Assembly: GCF_009727055.1 (NCBI RefSeq)
Contig: NC_052354.1
Span: forward strand, 51,196,002 to 51,260,001
Direction of reading: 5' to 3'
Origin: Benincasa hispida
Lineage: Eukaryota > Streptophyta > Magnoliopsida > Cucurbitales > Cucurbitaceae
Length of the DNA: 64,000 nucleotides
Shown one piece after another: positions 34,104 through 46,010 of this stretch (position 1 is the first letter of the stretch; the number at the start of each line of letters is the position of its first letter). The notes beneath the pieces were generated by a model that worked only from the letters and a program-made list of their open reading frames with translations, did no database searches and had not been told where the DNA came from. A program made the position numbers and the translations under genes.

Positions 34104-34380
34104 GAAGTTGCACCATAAAGTTAATCATGCAGTGACTTTACACTGCGACAATCAATTTACAGTTCACTTAGTTGAGAATCCAGTATTCTATGCAAGGACC
34201 AAGCATGTGGAGGTATATTACCACTTCATTAGAGAAAAGGTACTTTAAGAGGAAATAGAGATGAAGTCAATAAAGACAGAAGATTAAATTGCAGATATAT
34301 TCACAAAAGAGCTATCAGAAAACAAACATGCAAAGTTTCGACAACAACTTAGGATGATTGAACGACCCAGAATAGTTAGT
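34104..34380 (+). pseudogene. Copia RNase H C-terminal remnant
   Basis: The translation shows LHCDNQ, NPVFYARTKHVEV, YHFIREKV and, after a stop, IADIFTKELSENK, the characteristic end of copia RNase H. It continues the copia element after the nested LTR mosaic. At least two stops are present. Confidence 0.85.
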
Positions 34381-34392
34381 GTTGAGAGGGAA
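34381..34392 (+). other. Copia polypurine tract
   Basis: GTTGAGAGGGAA lies directly before the 3' LTR. It is the position and composition of the plus-strand primer. Confidence 0.75.
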
Positions 34393-34860
34393 TGTTAAAA
34401 TATATAGCAATACTAATTAGTCTAGAAGGTTCTTGAAGTATCTACCATATGACATAACTATGTAAATTAGTTTTTTCTAGAACTATATTGTAGTATGAAT
34501 AAATATCTCAAAAGAAAAAAAAATCTAGAAATATTCCAGAACAACCTTAGGTTTAAGGAATTCTAGAATTTCTTTAGATAAGAATACACCAAGAAATATT
34601 TAGATATTTAGAATCCAAGAATAATCTAGAGAGATTCTTTTACTTGGACTCTAAGGATTTCATACATATAAATAGGAGGTGTAGATCCATTTGTAAGTCA
34701 AGCAAGCAAAGAGAGGAAGAAAGAAAAGTAAGAAAGTTAGAGAGAAACCTTGACTAAAAAGTGAATAAGTGTGTCTCGAGAGAGTAAAAGAGTATTCTCT
34801 CCAAAAGAGTCAATCTTTACAAGTTGAGATTGTCTCTTTTTCTTTTGTGCCAATTTCTTC
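34393..34860 (+). repeat. Copia 3' LTR, about 468 bp
   Basis: Starts TGTTAAAATATATAG and ends near TTTCTTC. Compared with the 5' LTR it lacks the last four bases and an AATAAA-containing piece near its end. Confidence 0.85.
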
Positions 34861-37254
34861 CGGGGTGATAATTACAACTAAATTCCTTTATGGAAAACTG
34901 CATGGTGAATAAAAGGTGTAACTGTAAAATTAGTTATACTATAAATATTTTTTTTTCTTATGCTAAAAACAAAGTCTTCATACAGTAATGGAAAATGAAT
35001 AATTAACGAAGAAGAAAAAAAGCAATAATAGAGGTCAAGGCTTTATTTATTTATTTATTATGATTTTTTGAAACTAAGCTTTATTTATTATTATTATTAT
35101 TATTGAAACTAAGCTTTATTCAACTTTTCTTTTTCAAATTTTTTAATTTTAACAAATTTGACATGAAAATTTAAATCTTCAATATCTAAGAAAATGTATA
35201 TAAACCTTAATTATTACATTATATTGAGGTTGAAAGTTATTTTTTCTAATTATTTTTTTAATACAACCTGTAAAAATGAAAATACGTTTTATAATCGATT
35301 CAACTATACTCCTATTCATAGAAAATAAAAACTACTCCAATGGAAAATATATATAACAAAAAGTTGCAATAATATAATTTATTTTGTTTTAGTCAATGAA
35401 TATTTAATGCCTTCAACTAATTAATTATTAACAATTGCCTTTTTGTGTTTAGTTAAAATATTTTTAATGACTATAGAAAATCCTTCTTTACTATTAAGTA
35501 TTAGCTTTTAATTATTTAGTATTACTTTAGTTGATTATTTCATTTTAGAATTTTGTATTAGTTTATTATTTCCCAGTAGTTTTATTATTATTATTATATT
35601 TCCTAAAGAAATAGTTTTTATTATATTGTTTAGGAATACTTTTTCTTAATATTTAATTGTAAGACAATTAGAGGGGATTGTTAAACTCTTTACCCAACAT
35701 GTTTTGACCTTTTTGATTGGATAATATATAAACTATCTCGTGATTATAGTAAGGTGAGTTTTTAATTCAATTGATGCTAATTGAATTTTTAAATCAGGTA
35801 ACAGTGAGATGAACATATTAACATGCCTAAAAAAATGTCAACTTATATAATATAATATTTCTCAGGGAAAATGGTAGAAATTACTATTGAATTACATGGA
35901 TTTGCTACAATCAAACCAAACTTCCAATTTGATCCATTCACTAATTAAGCTAAGAAAATTTTAGAATTAAACCCTTCAATATTAAAAAAAATGAACAGGA
36001 TCGTAAATTTCACAACCCTGTTATTTAAAGTTTTAATGACCCTGTTCTTTAAAGTTTATAAAATTTGAAAAAGTATAATAGTAACTATATATACAGAGAC
36101 AGTTAAACTGTCACCTTGATTTAGAAAACAAAGTTGGATGAAAATTTAAGATTTATTTTTGGATAATTATTTTAAATGTCAAAAACTGCTTCAAATATTT
36201 TTAAATATAATAAAATGTCACTATTTATTAACATATTTAAAAAGAGTAACACAGTGATAAACAATAATATTTTACTATATTTATAAATAAATGAACATAT
36301 TTTTCTATATTGAAAAACAACCCTTTATTTTTGTGTATCACTCATTATTCTATTATTTACTTTCATCAATATTTTATGATAGTGGGAATTTAATTAAAAA
36401 ATTCTACATAAACCTAGTTGAATTTAAAGTTATAAAAGATTGAAAGACCAAAATGGACATCAAAGAGACCAAATGATTTGTTTAATAAAGGAAGAAATGT
36501 CGCCTATTAAATTAACTTATAAAAAGTACTTATCTTTCCAAATGTTTCTTATTAGGGATTGTTTAAGAAGTACATCAAATTCTTCTTGAAAGATAAAAGT
36601 ATCTTCAAATAATCAATTTTCTCCTTTTTAACAATTAAGGAAGGAAGTATATTTAATTGCCTATTTTTTAAATGTTTTTTTTTTCTCATTGTTCTTTAGT
36701 GTATTATCATGGATGACATAATCAATCTTCTTTTAAAACATAAGTGTATGAATAGTTACTTTAGACTCACAAAGCTTTGATTTCTCTGTGATTTAATGAT
36801 AACTAAGTCTTAATATAAAATAATTTTGAAAATAAAATATAATAAAATCTTTTAAAATAACAAAAATATATTGGGAAACTATTTTCCTTTACCCCTATCA
36901 TTCTCGAAGGTCTCAATTTTAACCTTAGACCTTTAATTTTCTCAAATCAACGATTATTACCTTCTTAAAAAAAAAAAAAAAAAAAAACAAACTTAAGCCT
37001 ATCTTAAAACAAATTCAACAAAATTCGAACAAATAAAATTCTCAATGATTCAATCACATAAATATCTGTCAAATTGTAAGCATAATTCAGCTAACATATA
37101 ATATGTGTTGACGATTAAGAAATTTGTAGTTTAAATCATCTCACATTTATTATACCCAAAAAGAAAAAAAAAAAATCACATAAACACCCTAACTAAACCA
37201 TGTAAATACTTAAACCTAACAACAAATTTAAGTAGGTAAATGTAAGTTTATAAA

Positions 37255-37560
37255 CGGGAGTTTTAAAAGCTCCAATTTTCTCGAACATTACCGCCATCTC
37301 TCTGATGCTGTAAAAGCTCTCTCTTTTGTAATTATGACATTGCTTCCATCTCTCTCAATTGGAGAGCATTTCTGCAACCCCATCTTTTCTGGATTGTTGT
37401 GCTTTCTGCGTGCTCGCTTTTGTATGCTTTCATTGATTATGGATCATCACTTTTGGTATTGGGACATGACGAGGGTATTAAAGAGGGGTCAACCTAATTG
37501 AGATGTCCAGTGCACCTCTTGATCATTCTTACCTTGTAAATATTTTCAAAGTTAAGTTTA
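37255..37560 (+). mobile_element. 5'-truncated LINE 3' end
   Basis: 'ggggtcaacctaattgagatgtcc' followed by 'tgcacctcttgatc' and 'cttgtaaatatttt' matches the tail of the LINE at 43,955-44,020 ('ggtgttaacctagttaagatgtcc', 'tattgaccccttatc', 'cgtatattgtt'). It is non-coding. Confidence 0.6.
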
Positions 37561-38004
37561 TAAACACTACTTGTGCCTATGAGTTTCTTTGTTATGTCAT
37601 TTACTTTTGGTTAATATTTTAACAAAACTAAATTAAATTTTGAAAATTAAAAAGTAGTTTTATGAAACTTGTTTTTTATTTTTAGAATTTGGCTAAGAAT
37701 TTAATACTTGTATCGATTTCGTTATTATTATTATTATTTTTTAATTTCATACTCGCTTCCTCCCAAATTTTTAGTTATAATTTTCGCCTTTGTTGAAGAA
37801 ACGTTTGAATTCAAAATCAAATTAAAATATATATATATATATTGTTAGCTATTTTTTTAGTTTTTAAAACTTTCATTTTTTTTTATAAAATATATTAGCA
37901 AAAAGTGGATAAACAAAACCTAGAAGTAGAAACTTATGAATAGAAGTAGTGTCTATGATCTTAATTTTTAAAAATAAAAAATAAAAAATGAAAAATCGAG
38001 ACTC

Positions 38005-38305
38005 CATTTGGTAACCATTTTATTTCTTGTTTTTGTTTCTGAAAATTAAGTCTATGGACACTACTTTCACCTTCAAATTTTTTTCTTTATTATCTACTTT
38101 TTACGAATGATTTAAAAAACAAAGCCAAATTTTGAGAACTAAAAAAATAGTTTTAAAAAAGTTACTTTTATTTTTGGAATTTAGTTAAAAATTGAATCAT
38201 TGTACTTAAGAAATATGCAAATCATGGTAAAAATTTATGGATGATATAAGCTTAATTTTTAAAAATAAAAACAAACAAAATGATTACCAAATGGGACATG
38301 AATTA
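38005..38305. mobile_element. MITE with TTTGGTAACCATTTT ends, best copy
   Basis: Starts near CCATTTGGTAACCATTTTA and ends AAAATGATTACCAAATGGG, an inverted pair of about 20 bp. The body contains 'ctatggacactactttcacc', 'gagaactaaaaaaatag' and 'ttgtacttaagaaatatgca', shared with 47,785-48,085 and 61,480-61,780. It has no coding capacity. Confidence 0.8.
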
Positions 38306-38861
38306 TCAAATGAAGCTAAAATATATTGTCAAATGAAGCCTAAAATGTCAAAAATAAACTAAAAAAAATATCTAACTCGATTAAGATTAGAGGTTCAATC
38401 TCCACCTCACATATTGTAAAATAATAAAACGACATGTTTAGCCTCAAATTTAAGCAATTAAGGGTATCAAATTGCATTACTCATTCAAGTTCAAATTATA
38501 TTTAATTTAATAAAATTTAGAAACTGAAGATTTAAAATTGACAAACTAAATCAAAGACCGCCAAGAATCTCAGAAGATGTTGAGGAGATCGTTGTATACA
38601 CATTGAACATTGCCGGTGGCACAGATTACACATCATTGAAAAGAAGGAATTTGTGTTGGATTGGGATAGGAAAAAAGGGGGTCCAAATGTTCAAATAACA
38701 CAAATCGGCTCATACAAATCCTTTTCCATGCCCCCTCTACCCAATCTTAACAGCTTTCTTTACCACCCTCATCAAAATACCACGAACCAATAGATTTTTC
38801 CGGGAACAGAGATACGATGCGTACACCATTTGAATAACATCTATTGACTCAGTCGTTATTA

Positions 38862-39568
38862 CGAACAACTTGTGAAAGAAAGTGCAACTATTGAACTTTA
38901 GTGGAGTGACTCGGTAGTTAACGAATATTTCGGTTTAAAGAGTTTAGTCGATTAATATCGGATCGTTGGAACCCATGATCTGTAGGTTCTAGGTTCCCCT
39001 ACTAGCTCACAATGGATTAAACCTTAGGATAAAATGATGAGTTTAATTTGAAACGTTCAAATTCGAATTAAGAAAATTAGTAATTATATGTAATATAATT
39101 ACTTAAACGAGATTGGAAAATCAGATATTGAAATACGATTTAAATATTAAATTCCATGAATATGGATTCATTTTCGTAGAATTGATATTTTAACAATTTA
39201 ATATTAGATATTAAATTATTTTAATTAATTAATTTGTTTAATTAGTTAAATCAACTTTGAAAATTTGAAAATTTGAAAATTTGTATTGGGTCAAAATTCA
39301 ATTTTAGAAAATCAATTTTTTTTTTTCATTTAATTTTTCAAAAATTAGATTAAAATTGAATTTTAGTGAAAATTAAATTAATTGATTTTAAATAAATTTT
39401 TAATAGAATTGATTTTAGATTTAAAAATTGGATTTTTTAATAAGTGGGTTTATCCCACTCTAGTCACCCAATTCCACTACAAAATCAAGTAGGAGATGTC
39501 AAAGTTTTGTGCAATTGAAATTGCATGAAAAACTTAATAAAAGCTGAGTTTTTCTTTTTTTCAATTGT
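38862..39568 (+). mobile_element. TGTTGG-family LTR fragment (copy G)
   Basis: It aligns with the middle of copy A: 'acgaacaacttgtgaa', 'tggagtgac..gtagttaac', 'atcggatcgttggaaccca' and 'ggttcccctactagctca'. It lacks the 5' end and is followed directly by LINE sequence. Confidence 0.75.
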
Positions 39569-39944
39569 GATAGCCATGCAAACAGAAGGCGATATGGAGA
39601 CTCGTGACTCTCCCGTGTTACTTCTGATCACTATCCCATTCTCGTGGAAGCTGCCTCATTGAAGTGGGGACCCTGCCCTTTCAAGCTTGACAACAGTTGG
39701 CTATCTCATAAATCTTTTCCCATTCTCATTAAGGAAAGATGGACAAATATTCCTTAGGGGCCGTTTGGATTAAGATTTTCTCAATGCCCTGGAATTAAAG
39801 ATGTTTAAAAATTATATGTCTGAGAATAAAATTACTGAAAATCAAGGATGACTATGTTTGGTCGTGCATGAGAAAACAATGTCTGGGAATAGTATGTGGG
39901 AATTAAAAAAAAAATTTGAGATTGTGAAAACAAGTCCATGAGGG

Positions 39945-40345
39945 TTTATGTCCAAAGTGGACAATATCATACCATTGTGGAGAAAGTTTGAGGGTCTTGT
40001 CCCTATCAAGCATTCATTGAAATGCCTTGAATCTGTTTGTTGACGCTTCGAACAACCAAGTACGGGGTCTCGTAACCTATTCAGAATTCGTATTCAACAT
40101 ATTTATTTATTTGTAGTTATTTACGATTATGACCCTAAGGTTTAGAGTAGTGCGCTATATAAACTCTTTAACCCTAGAGGCGCCGTTATGATGTAATTTT
40201 CTTAAAACATTCTCTCTAATAATATTGTTCTCCCTCTGTCCGTGGACGTAGCTAACACACTATTAGTGAACTACGTATATCTGTGTGTCGATCTTATTTA
40301 TCTCTACGTTCTCTATTTTTTGTATTCTTTAATTGTCGATTTTGT
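39945..40345 (+). repeat. LTR-like segment inside the Harbinger-like element
   Basis: It contains CCAAAGTGGACAATATCAT, 'gttgacgcttcgaacaacc', a TATA-like CTATATAAACTC (about 40,154) and a CT-rich leader with 'ttctctct' and 'tccctctgtccgtgg'. That is the layout of an LTR promoter. The first motif recurs at 24,173-24,191 in intron 6 of the P4H gene. The ends could not be defined. Confidence 0.4.
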
Positions 40346-40349
40346 AACA

Positions 40350-40808
40350 ATATGATTGCTTAAATTATCTATACGATTGCTGAGCTCCGCTACACGATCA
40401 TTTACAAAATACTATACGATCGCTTAAATTATCTACAAGATCGCTGAACTCCGCTACACAATCGCTGAGTAACAAAATGTTATACGATCGCCTACCAAAT
40501 GCTATATGATCACTTACCAAATGCTACACGATTGCTGAGCTCGGCTACACGATCGCTTAGCTCTGCTACACGATTGGTGAGTAACAAAATGCTATAGGAT
40601 CGCCTACCCAATGCTATACGATTGCCTACCAAATGCTATAAGATCGCTTACCAAATGCTACATGATCGCTTACCAAATACTACACGATCGCTGAGTAACA
40701 AAATGCTATACAATCGCTTGTCAAATGTTATACGATGACCTACCAAATGCTACACGATCACTTACCAAATGCTACACGATCGCTGAGTAAAAAAATGCTA
40801 TACGATTT
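40350..40808 (+). repeat. 22 bp minisatellite, about 20 imperfect units
   Basis: Alternating phrases CGATCGCTTACC and AAATGCTACA repeat in register every 22 bp or so. Variant units contain CGCTGAGTAACA or TGAGCTCCGCTACA. The palindrome CGATCG recurs several times. The tract is non-coding and borders the right part of the Harbinger-like element. Confidence 0.85.
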
Positions 40809-41039
40809 CACGGCTGAAAGGAAGGAAAATCGTGGTAGGAAGCGAAAGAAGAAATGAAAACTCACACTTCTCAATGGATATGTAATTCCTTCATTTGTGT
40901 GGGTAAAAGATACCTAGGAATTGCCTTTTCCAAGATAAATAAACAAATCCCACAAACCAAACATGGGCTTTGTAAACCCATTCCCATTCCCACCCTCTTT
41001 TCCCTCCAACAAAACGACCCCTAAGAAGGCTACCCTAGA

Positions 41040-43790
41040 TATACTATTATAACAGGCCTCAGATCCTTAGCACAACATTGCAAAACTTGGAATAAACTGG
41101 TCTTTAAATCTGATCAGAATAAAATTGAAGAAATATCTAAGATCATCGCTGATATTGATGTTAAGGAGGAACAAAATTTGATCACTGACATTGGTGTTCA
41201 CCAAAGAGTTGTGCTTAAAGCCGATCTACATAATATATATCTTATGGAAACCAAAAAATGGAGGCAATTATGCAAATTCAATTGACTAAATGAGGGAGAT
41301 GAGAACACAATTTTTTTTCATAAAGTTGTTACGGCTTGACGTAGGTTCAACTTTATATCTAAAATACATAATGAACAGGGTGTTAGCCAGTACAGTGATT
41401 GTAACATTAAAGGGGCTTTTCTGGAGTATTTATTCTATGCATATACCGATAATGCTACTTGCAACTAGATGGTTGGTAATCTAAATTGGAGAGTCATAAA
41501 TGAATCTTAAGTTGTTGTATTGACTCTTCCCTTTGAGGATGTTGAAATCTTCACCTGCGTCAAAGCTCTTAGTTGCAACAAAACCTCAGGCCCAGACAGC
41601 TTTACAATGGAATTCTTTAAAAAGTTTTATCACATCTTTAAATTTGATATCTTAAGGGTGTTCCAAGATTTTTTTGAGAATGGTATTATTAATAAAGTTG
41701 TCAATGCTACACACATAGCTTTGATACCCAAGAAAAATGCCCCCAAAAAGGTCTCTCACTTACAACCTATAAACCTCACAACTAGTTTCTACAAAATCAT
41801 TGCAAAAGTTTTGGCTGAACGTCTCAGAGGTATCCTCCCAAATATTATTTCCATTAGTCAATCGGCCTTTATTCATGGAAGACATTACAAACCCAATTCT
41901 CATTTCAATTGAAGTGACAAACTTTTCGAGGTGTAGCAAAAGTCAAGGATTTATAATCAAGCTTGACATTGAGAAAGCCTTTGACAAATTGAATTGGAAC
42001 TTTCTCATTGTTATGATGAGACTCAAAGGCTTTAATGGGAAGTGGAATAATTGGATCAAGGCATGTATCTCCACGGCTAACTACTCGATTGTTATCGATG
42101 GCAAGCCAAGAGGGATTCATTCAATCTACCAGAGATATTAGACAAGGTGACCCATAATCACCTCTTCTCTTTGTTATTGCTATGGACTACCTATCTAGCC
42201 TTATTGAGGATGCTCAAAAAAAAGGACTCATTAAGGATTTTACTTTGAGAAACAACTCAATTCACATATCACACCTTTTATTTGTCAATGACATATTGCT
42301 TTTCTCTGCTGCCGATGAATAGTGCCTCAAGAATCTCAATCTCATTGTTAAAACGTTTGAGCAGACATCAGGCTTGAGAATAATTATGCTTAAGTCTACA
42401 ATATCTAGCATTAACGTTGAGCCCCACATGATAAACAAAACCAAGAGTATTTGGGGGTGCCAGATTACCATCATGCCTTTTGATTATTTTGGTATGCCCC
42501 TAGGTGGTGACCCCAAATCACCTCATTTTTGGCAACCTATTATTGAAAAGATTGAGAAAAAATTTAACTCTTGGAATTATGCCTATATTTCTAAAGGTGG
42601 TAGGCTTACACTCTTGCAAGTGATCCTCATAAACTTATCAACGTACTACTTATCCATATCTAAAGCTTCTATTGTCATCTGCAAATCTATCGAAAAAAGA
42701 ATGCACAATTTTCTATGGGAAGGTGCTGAAAAAGGGGGAGGCTTGCACTTGGTCCGATGAGATTTTATTTCTACTCCAAGAGAAAAGGGTGATTTCGGTA
42801 TCAGTAAAATTAAATTCACAAATGAAGCTCTATTATCTAAATGGATATGGTGTTTCCATACCGAACCTCAAAGCTTGTGGACGCAATTGATTAATAGCAA
42901 GTACTCTAGCCTTCATGATGGTTCCTTGCCTTCTCAATGTAGATCTTGTAGTGCTAAGGCACCTTGGTTTTATGTCTCTAAGATCAATGATAGAATGAGG
43001 GAATTTATACAGTGAAAAATTCAAGATGACTCTAATACTTTTTTTTGGAAACAACATTGGGCTATTGATAGATCCCTTAAAGAACTTCATCCACGTTTCT
43101 TTGTCCTATCTTCCAATCTCAATATTATGGTTAAAGAAGCATGGTTTGATTATACAAAATTGTGGAATCTTGGCTTCAAAAGACCTCTAAATGATAGAGA
43201 AGAAAATCAATGGAAATCGTATCATTTCAAATTGGGCTATTCCCAACCGTAATGTTGGTCATGACACTACTACATGGAATTTAAATTCCAATGGACTTTT
43301 TACCATGAAATCTATCAAGACTTTTTTAAACATTTGCTTGCCCATCACTACCCACATATAGGTTGGTTATTTTTGGAAAATCTCATTACCTAAAAAATGT
43401 AAATTTTTTATCTGGTTTGTATTGAACAAAGGTATAAATACAAATGATAAATGTCAAGCTCAACGTCCGAATTGCTGTCTCAATCCTAGCTGGTGTATTA
43501 TGTGCAAGAAACATGGGGAATCCGCCGATCATTTATTTTCGAATTGCTCTTACTCGGCTATTATCTGGAATAACATCATAGCTACTGTGCCCTTGAATGC
43601 CCCTGTGTCCCTTGATGTATTGTTATCCATCGTGATTACTAACTCTCCTACTTCTCAAGCTAATATTATCACGCGTAATATTTTTGGAGTTGGACTTTGG
43701 TGCATTTGGTTGGAGCGAAACAATCGGACGTTTCAAAACTCCACAAAAATGTCACAACAACTTTGGGATGGTATTTTGAACTGACTGCTC
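41040..43790 (+). pseudogene. LINE reverse transcriptase and zf-RVT, broken ORF2
   Basis: Order along the sequence: a linker with LNEGDENTIFFHKVV (41,285), then the RT fingers with SGPDSF, and IALIPKKNAP with INLTTSFYKIIAKVLAERL (41,520-41,830). QSAFIHGRH (41,860) and GFIIKLDIEKAFDKLNW (41,950) follow. The catalytic box, normally an FADD type, is read here as FVND near 42,280, then WGCQ...PFDYFGMPLGG (42,450-42,500), GGRLTLLQ (42,598) and MHNFLWEG (42,700). The zf-RVT region with FIWFVLNKGINTND..., CxxC and ADHLFSNC runs at 43,400-43,780. Several frameshifts and stops occur, so no active protein. Confidence 0.85.
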
Positions 43791-45689
43791 TCTGGTGCTC
43801 TAAATCTACTTTATTTAAAAACTATGATGTTCCTACTATCACACTTAATTGGAGGACTTTGTTGTAGCCTTTTCCCCCTTGTATCTCTTGGAGCTCTCCT
43901 CTAGCTCTGTTTTTTGATGATTTATGAAGCGTGTTGGTTGGTTTATAATGATGGCGTTTCGGGGTGTTAACCTAGTTAAGATGTCCGAATGTGTCTATTG
44001 ACCCCTTATCTTCGTATATTGTTAAAAAAAAATCAAGTGAGTAGGAGTAAAAGAAATATTTTTAAATTTTACTTAAAATAATTTTAACTTACTTATGAAA
44101 CATTTTTTAACTAAGATGCACCTTTTAACTACATGGGTAAAATTCATGCAAAAGAGTAAAGAACTTCTCAAAATTGGAAAGAACAATAATTAATTAATCA
44201 ATCTTATTTAATTTAACAACAAAGGAAAAGTAAAAGAAGGCATTTGCTGACAAATGATTCTCCATTATATTAACAATAATAAAAAATTCAATCAGTTTGG
44301 CTGTTCCTTTTTCTTTGTTCTTGTTTGTGGGTTTCCTTTAAACAATAATTTCTAAAACAAATCATAAAAAAAAAAAAACAATTCTCTACTAAAACTTAGA
44401 CTTTATTTCAAGTGGTCCATATTTCCTTAATGCTGGTTTTGTGGATTCTCTTTCAAAGTAGCAATAAATTAATTAGGTTTTTGGTTTTGTTAGACTTTAA
44501 GAAAAGATGTCACATTAAATAAACAATAATGTGCATAAATTAATTAATATATAGTATTATTTAATTAATGTGAAAGCAAGAAAAGGGTAGTATACCTCTC
44601 CCCAATTGTTGTTATATATTATTTAAACCAAAGATTATTTTAATCAAATAGGATGGATTAAAAAAAATCCCATTTGATCTTTTATAATGGGGTCCATGGG
44701 GCATTGCCATCTTCACCCAATAGAATGTTGTAAGCAAAAGTGATGTTAAAAATATATATTTGGGGGGTTTTCCCATAGGCAATGACATGTGATTCCATGT
44801 GAAGAGGGTCCTCCCTTGTTGCCCCAAGAACCCTAGGATTCTTTTATTCAACAATTACATTCCTATTAATTTGTGTAATTACTATAACCTAATCCTAATC
44901 TATGTATATATTCTTTTCATAATTGAGTTTAGCTTAGCTTAGGAACTATTATGTTCAAATTAAGGATTTCTTTTTTTGAGTATTATTTGAAATTTTGTTT
45001 TTTCGATTCTTTTCCTTAAAAATTAAGTTTTTTAGTATAAAGAAGTAGGGAGATTCAAATCACAAACCCTCATATTCGGTTTCAGTTCTTATTTGTAATT
45101 ATTGAAATACAAATATATATTTAAGCAAGGAACAAAACTAATGTTGTGTGTGTCTATATATATATATATGATTTTTTTTTCCTTTATGTCAATGTTTCAT
45201 TTATTTTTTCTTAAATTAAAAATTGTTTTTGAATTTTTTAAAGTTTTGTCTCTACGTTCCAAACTAATTTTTTAAAGTAGTTTAAAAAAGAAGATAAAAA
45301 TATTGGAGCACTATTCTTAAAAACAGGAAAAAAAATGTAATAAAAATGTTATCTAAGCAATTGTTATATATATGCAGCTAGGTGTTTTTAAATTTTGACT
45401 TGAATATTTAATTACTTTTACAAAATAAAAAATTTTAAAACAAAATCTTATCAAATTGACTTTTAAAAACAAAGCTATTCTATCCAAACTCTAAAAATAA
45501 TTATTTGTTTGATAAAGGTTTATTTTTTAGCTTTCTGTTTTAAAATTAGGCTTAACTAACTAATCTTTTCTTCATTTCTAATCTACTTTCAATATCATTT
45601 TTGAAATTATTATCAAATTGAACTATAAAATTTTATATGTAGAAATTCCTTTTTTCTAATAAAAAAAAGTTTTTGGTCTAGAAATTTGG

Positions 45690-46010
45690 TTAATGTCGAG
45701 AAGTGGATTTTGACCCAACAAAATAAAATAAAATAATATAAGATAAGATAATATGTGATTTGATCCTAGCTTGTCAGGGATTAAGAAATTCACATCCTAA
45801 CCCTAGATCAAATTTCCTATAAATAGACTATCATGGCTGTGTTTAAAGTAACTTGAACTTCTAATTTCTTCTATATTATTTAGTTCTCTTTCTAACTTAG
45901 GCATCAGAACCTTCTCTCGTACATTTTTCTTTAGTCGAAATTTATCTACAATTTTGAGATGTTAACACCCGTCCTAAAATAAATCTACAGTGGTCAACGA
46001 TAGAAAATAA
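45690..46010 (+). mobile_element. Possible LTR fragment with promoter-like layout
   Basis: A TATA-like CCTATAAATAGAC (about 45,819) is followed by 'ttagttctctttctaacttaggcatcagaacc', a leader phrase commonly met in plant LTRs, and by 'gttaacacccgtcc'. Neither end can be fixed and no coding part is attached. Confidence 0.35.

Larger units (their letters stand above)
27270..34860 (+). mobile_element. Ty1/copia retrotransposon, decayed, with a nested LTR mosaic
   Basis: The layout is 5' LTR, primer-binding site, gag, protease and integrase remnants, a gap filled by foreign LTR fragments (30,022-34,103), RNase H remnant, polypurine tract and 3' LTR. The domain order with integrase before RNase H is that of copia. 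The two LTRs are clearly alike but differ by many substitutions and some indels, so the insertion is old. No matching 5 bp target duplication could be seen. It cannot move by itself. Confidence 0.85.
34861..38860. other. AT-rich spacer with small repeats
   Basis: No gene is recognised. It contains TTAT/TTA microsatellites (35,045-35,105), a LINE tail (37,255-37,560), one MITE (38,005-38,305) and degraded pieces of related MITE sequence at about 37,600-38,000. A possible 'ataaaatgtcac' repeat piece lies near 36,165-36,310. A box B-like AGGTTCAATCTCCACC near 38,395 may belong to a SINE fragment. Confidence 0.5.
39757..41021. mobile_element. Harbinger/Tourist-like element inside the LINE
   Basis: The ends are GGGGCCGTTTGG on the left and AAAACGACCCC on the right, inverted. 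They are bordered by TTA and TAA, close to the 3 bp TWA duplication of PIF/Harbinger elements but with one mismatch. The flanking LINE codons are continuous across it. The interior carries an LTR-like block and a minisatellite rather than a transposase. Confidence 0.65.
39577..44032 (+). mobile_element. LINE (non-LTR retrotransposon), 5'-truncated, split
   Basis: The element begins inside the endonuclease domain (SDHYPILVEAA near 39,628) and ends in a poly-A tract at about 44,024-44,032. A reverse transcriptase and a zf-RVT region lie between. A 1,265 bp DNA-transposon-like sequence at 39,757-41,021 interrupts it; LINE codons resume with GY/CPRYTIITGLRSLAQ. Many stops show it is inactive. Confidence 0.85.

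Noticed and set aside
40350..40808. CRISPR-like array of short repeats
   Set aside because: Units are contiguous and imperfect with no unique spacers, and the context is a plant genome. It is a minisatellite.
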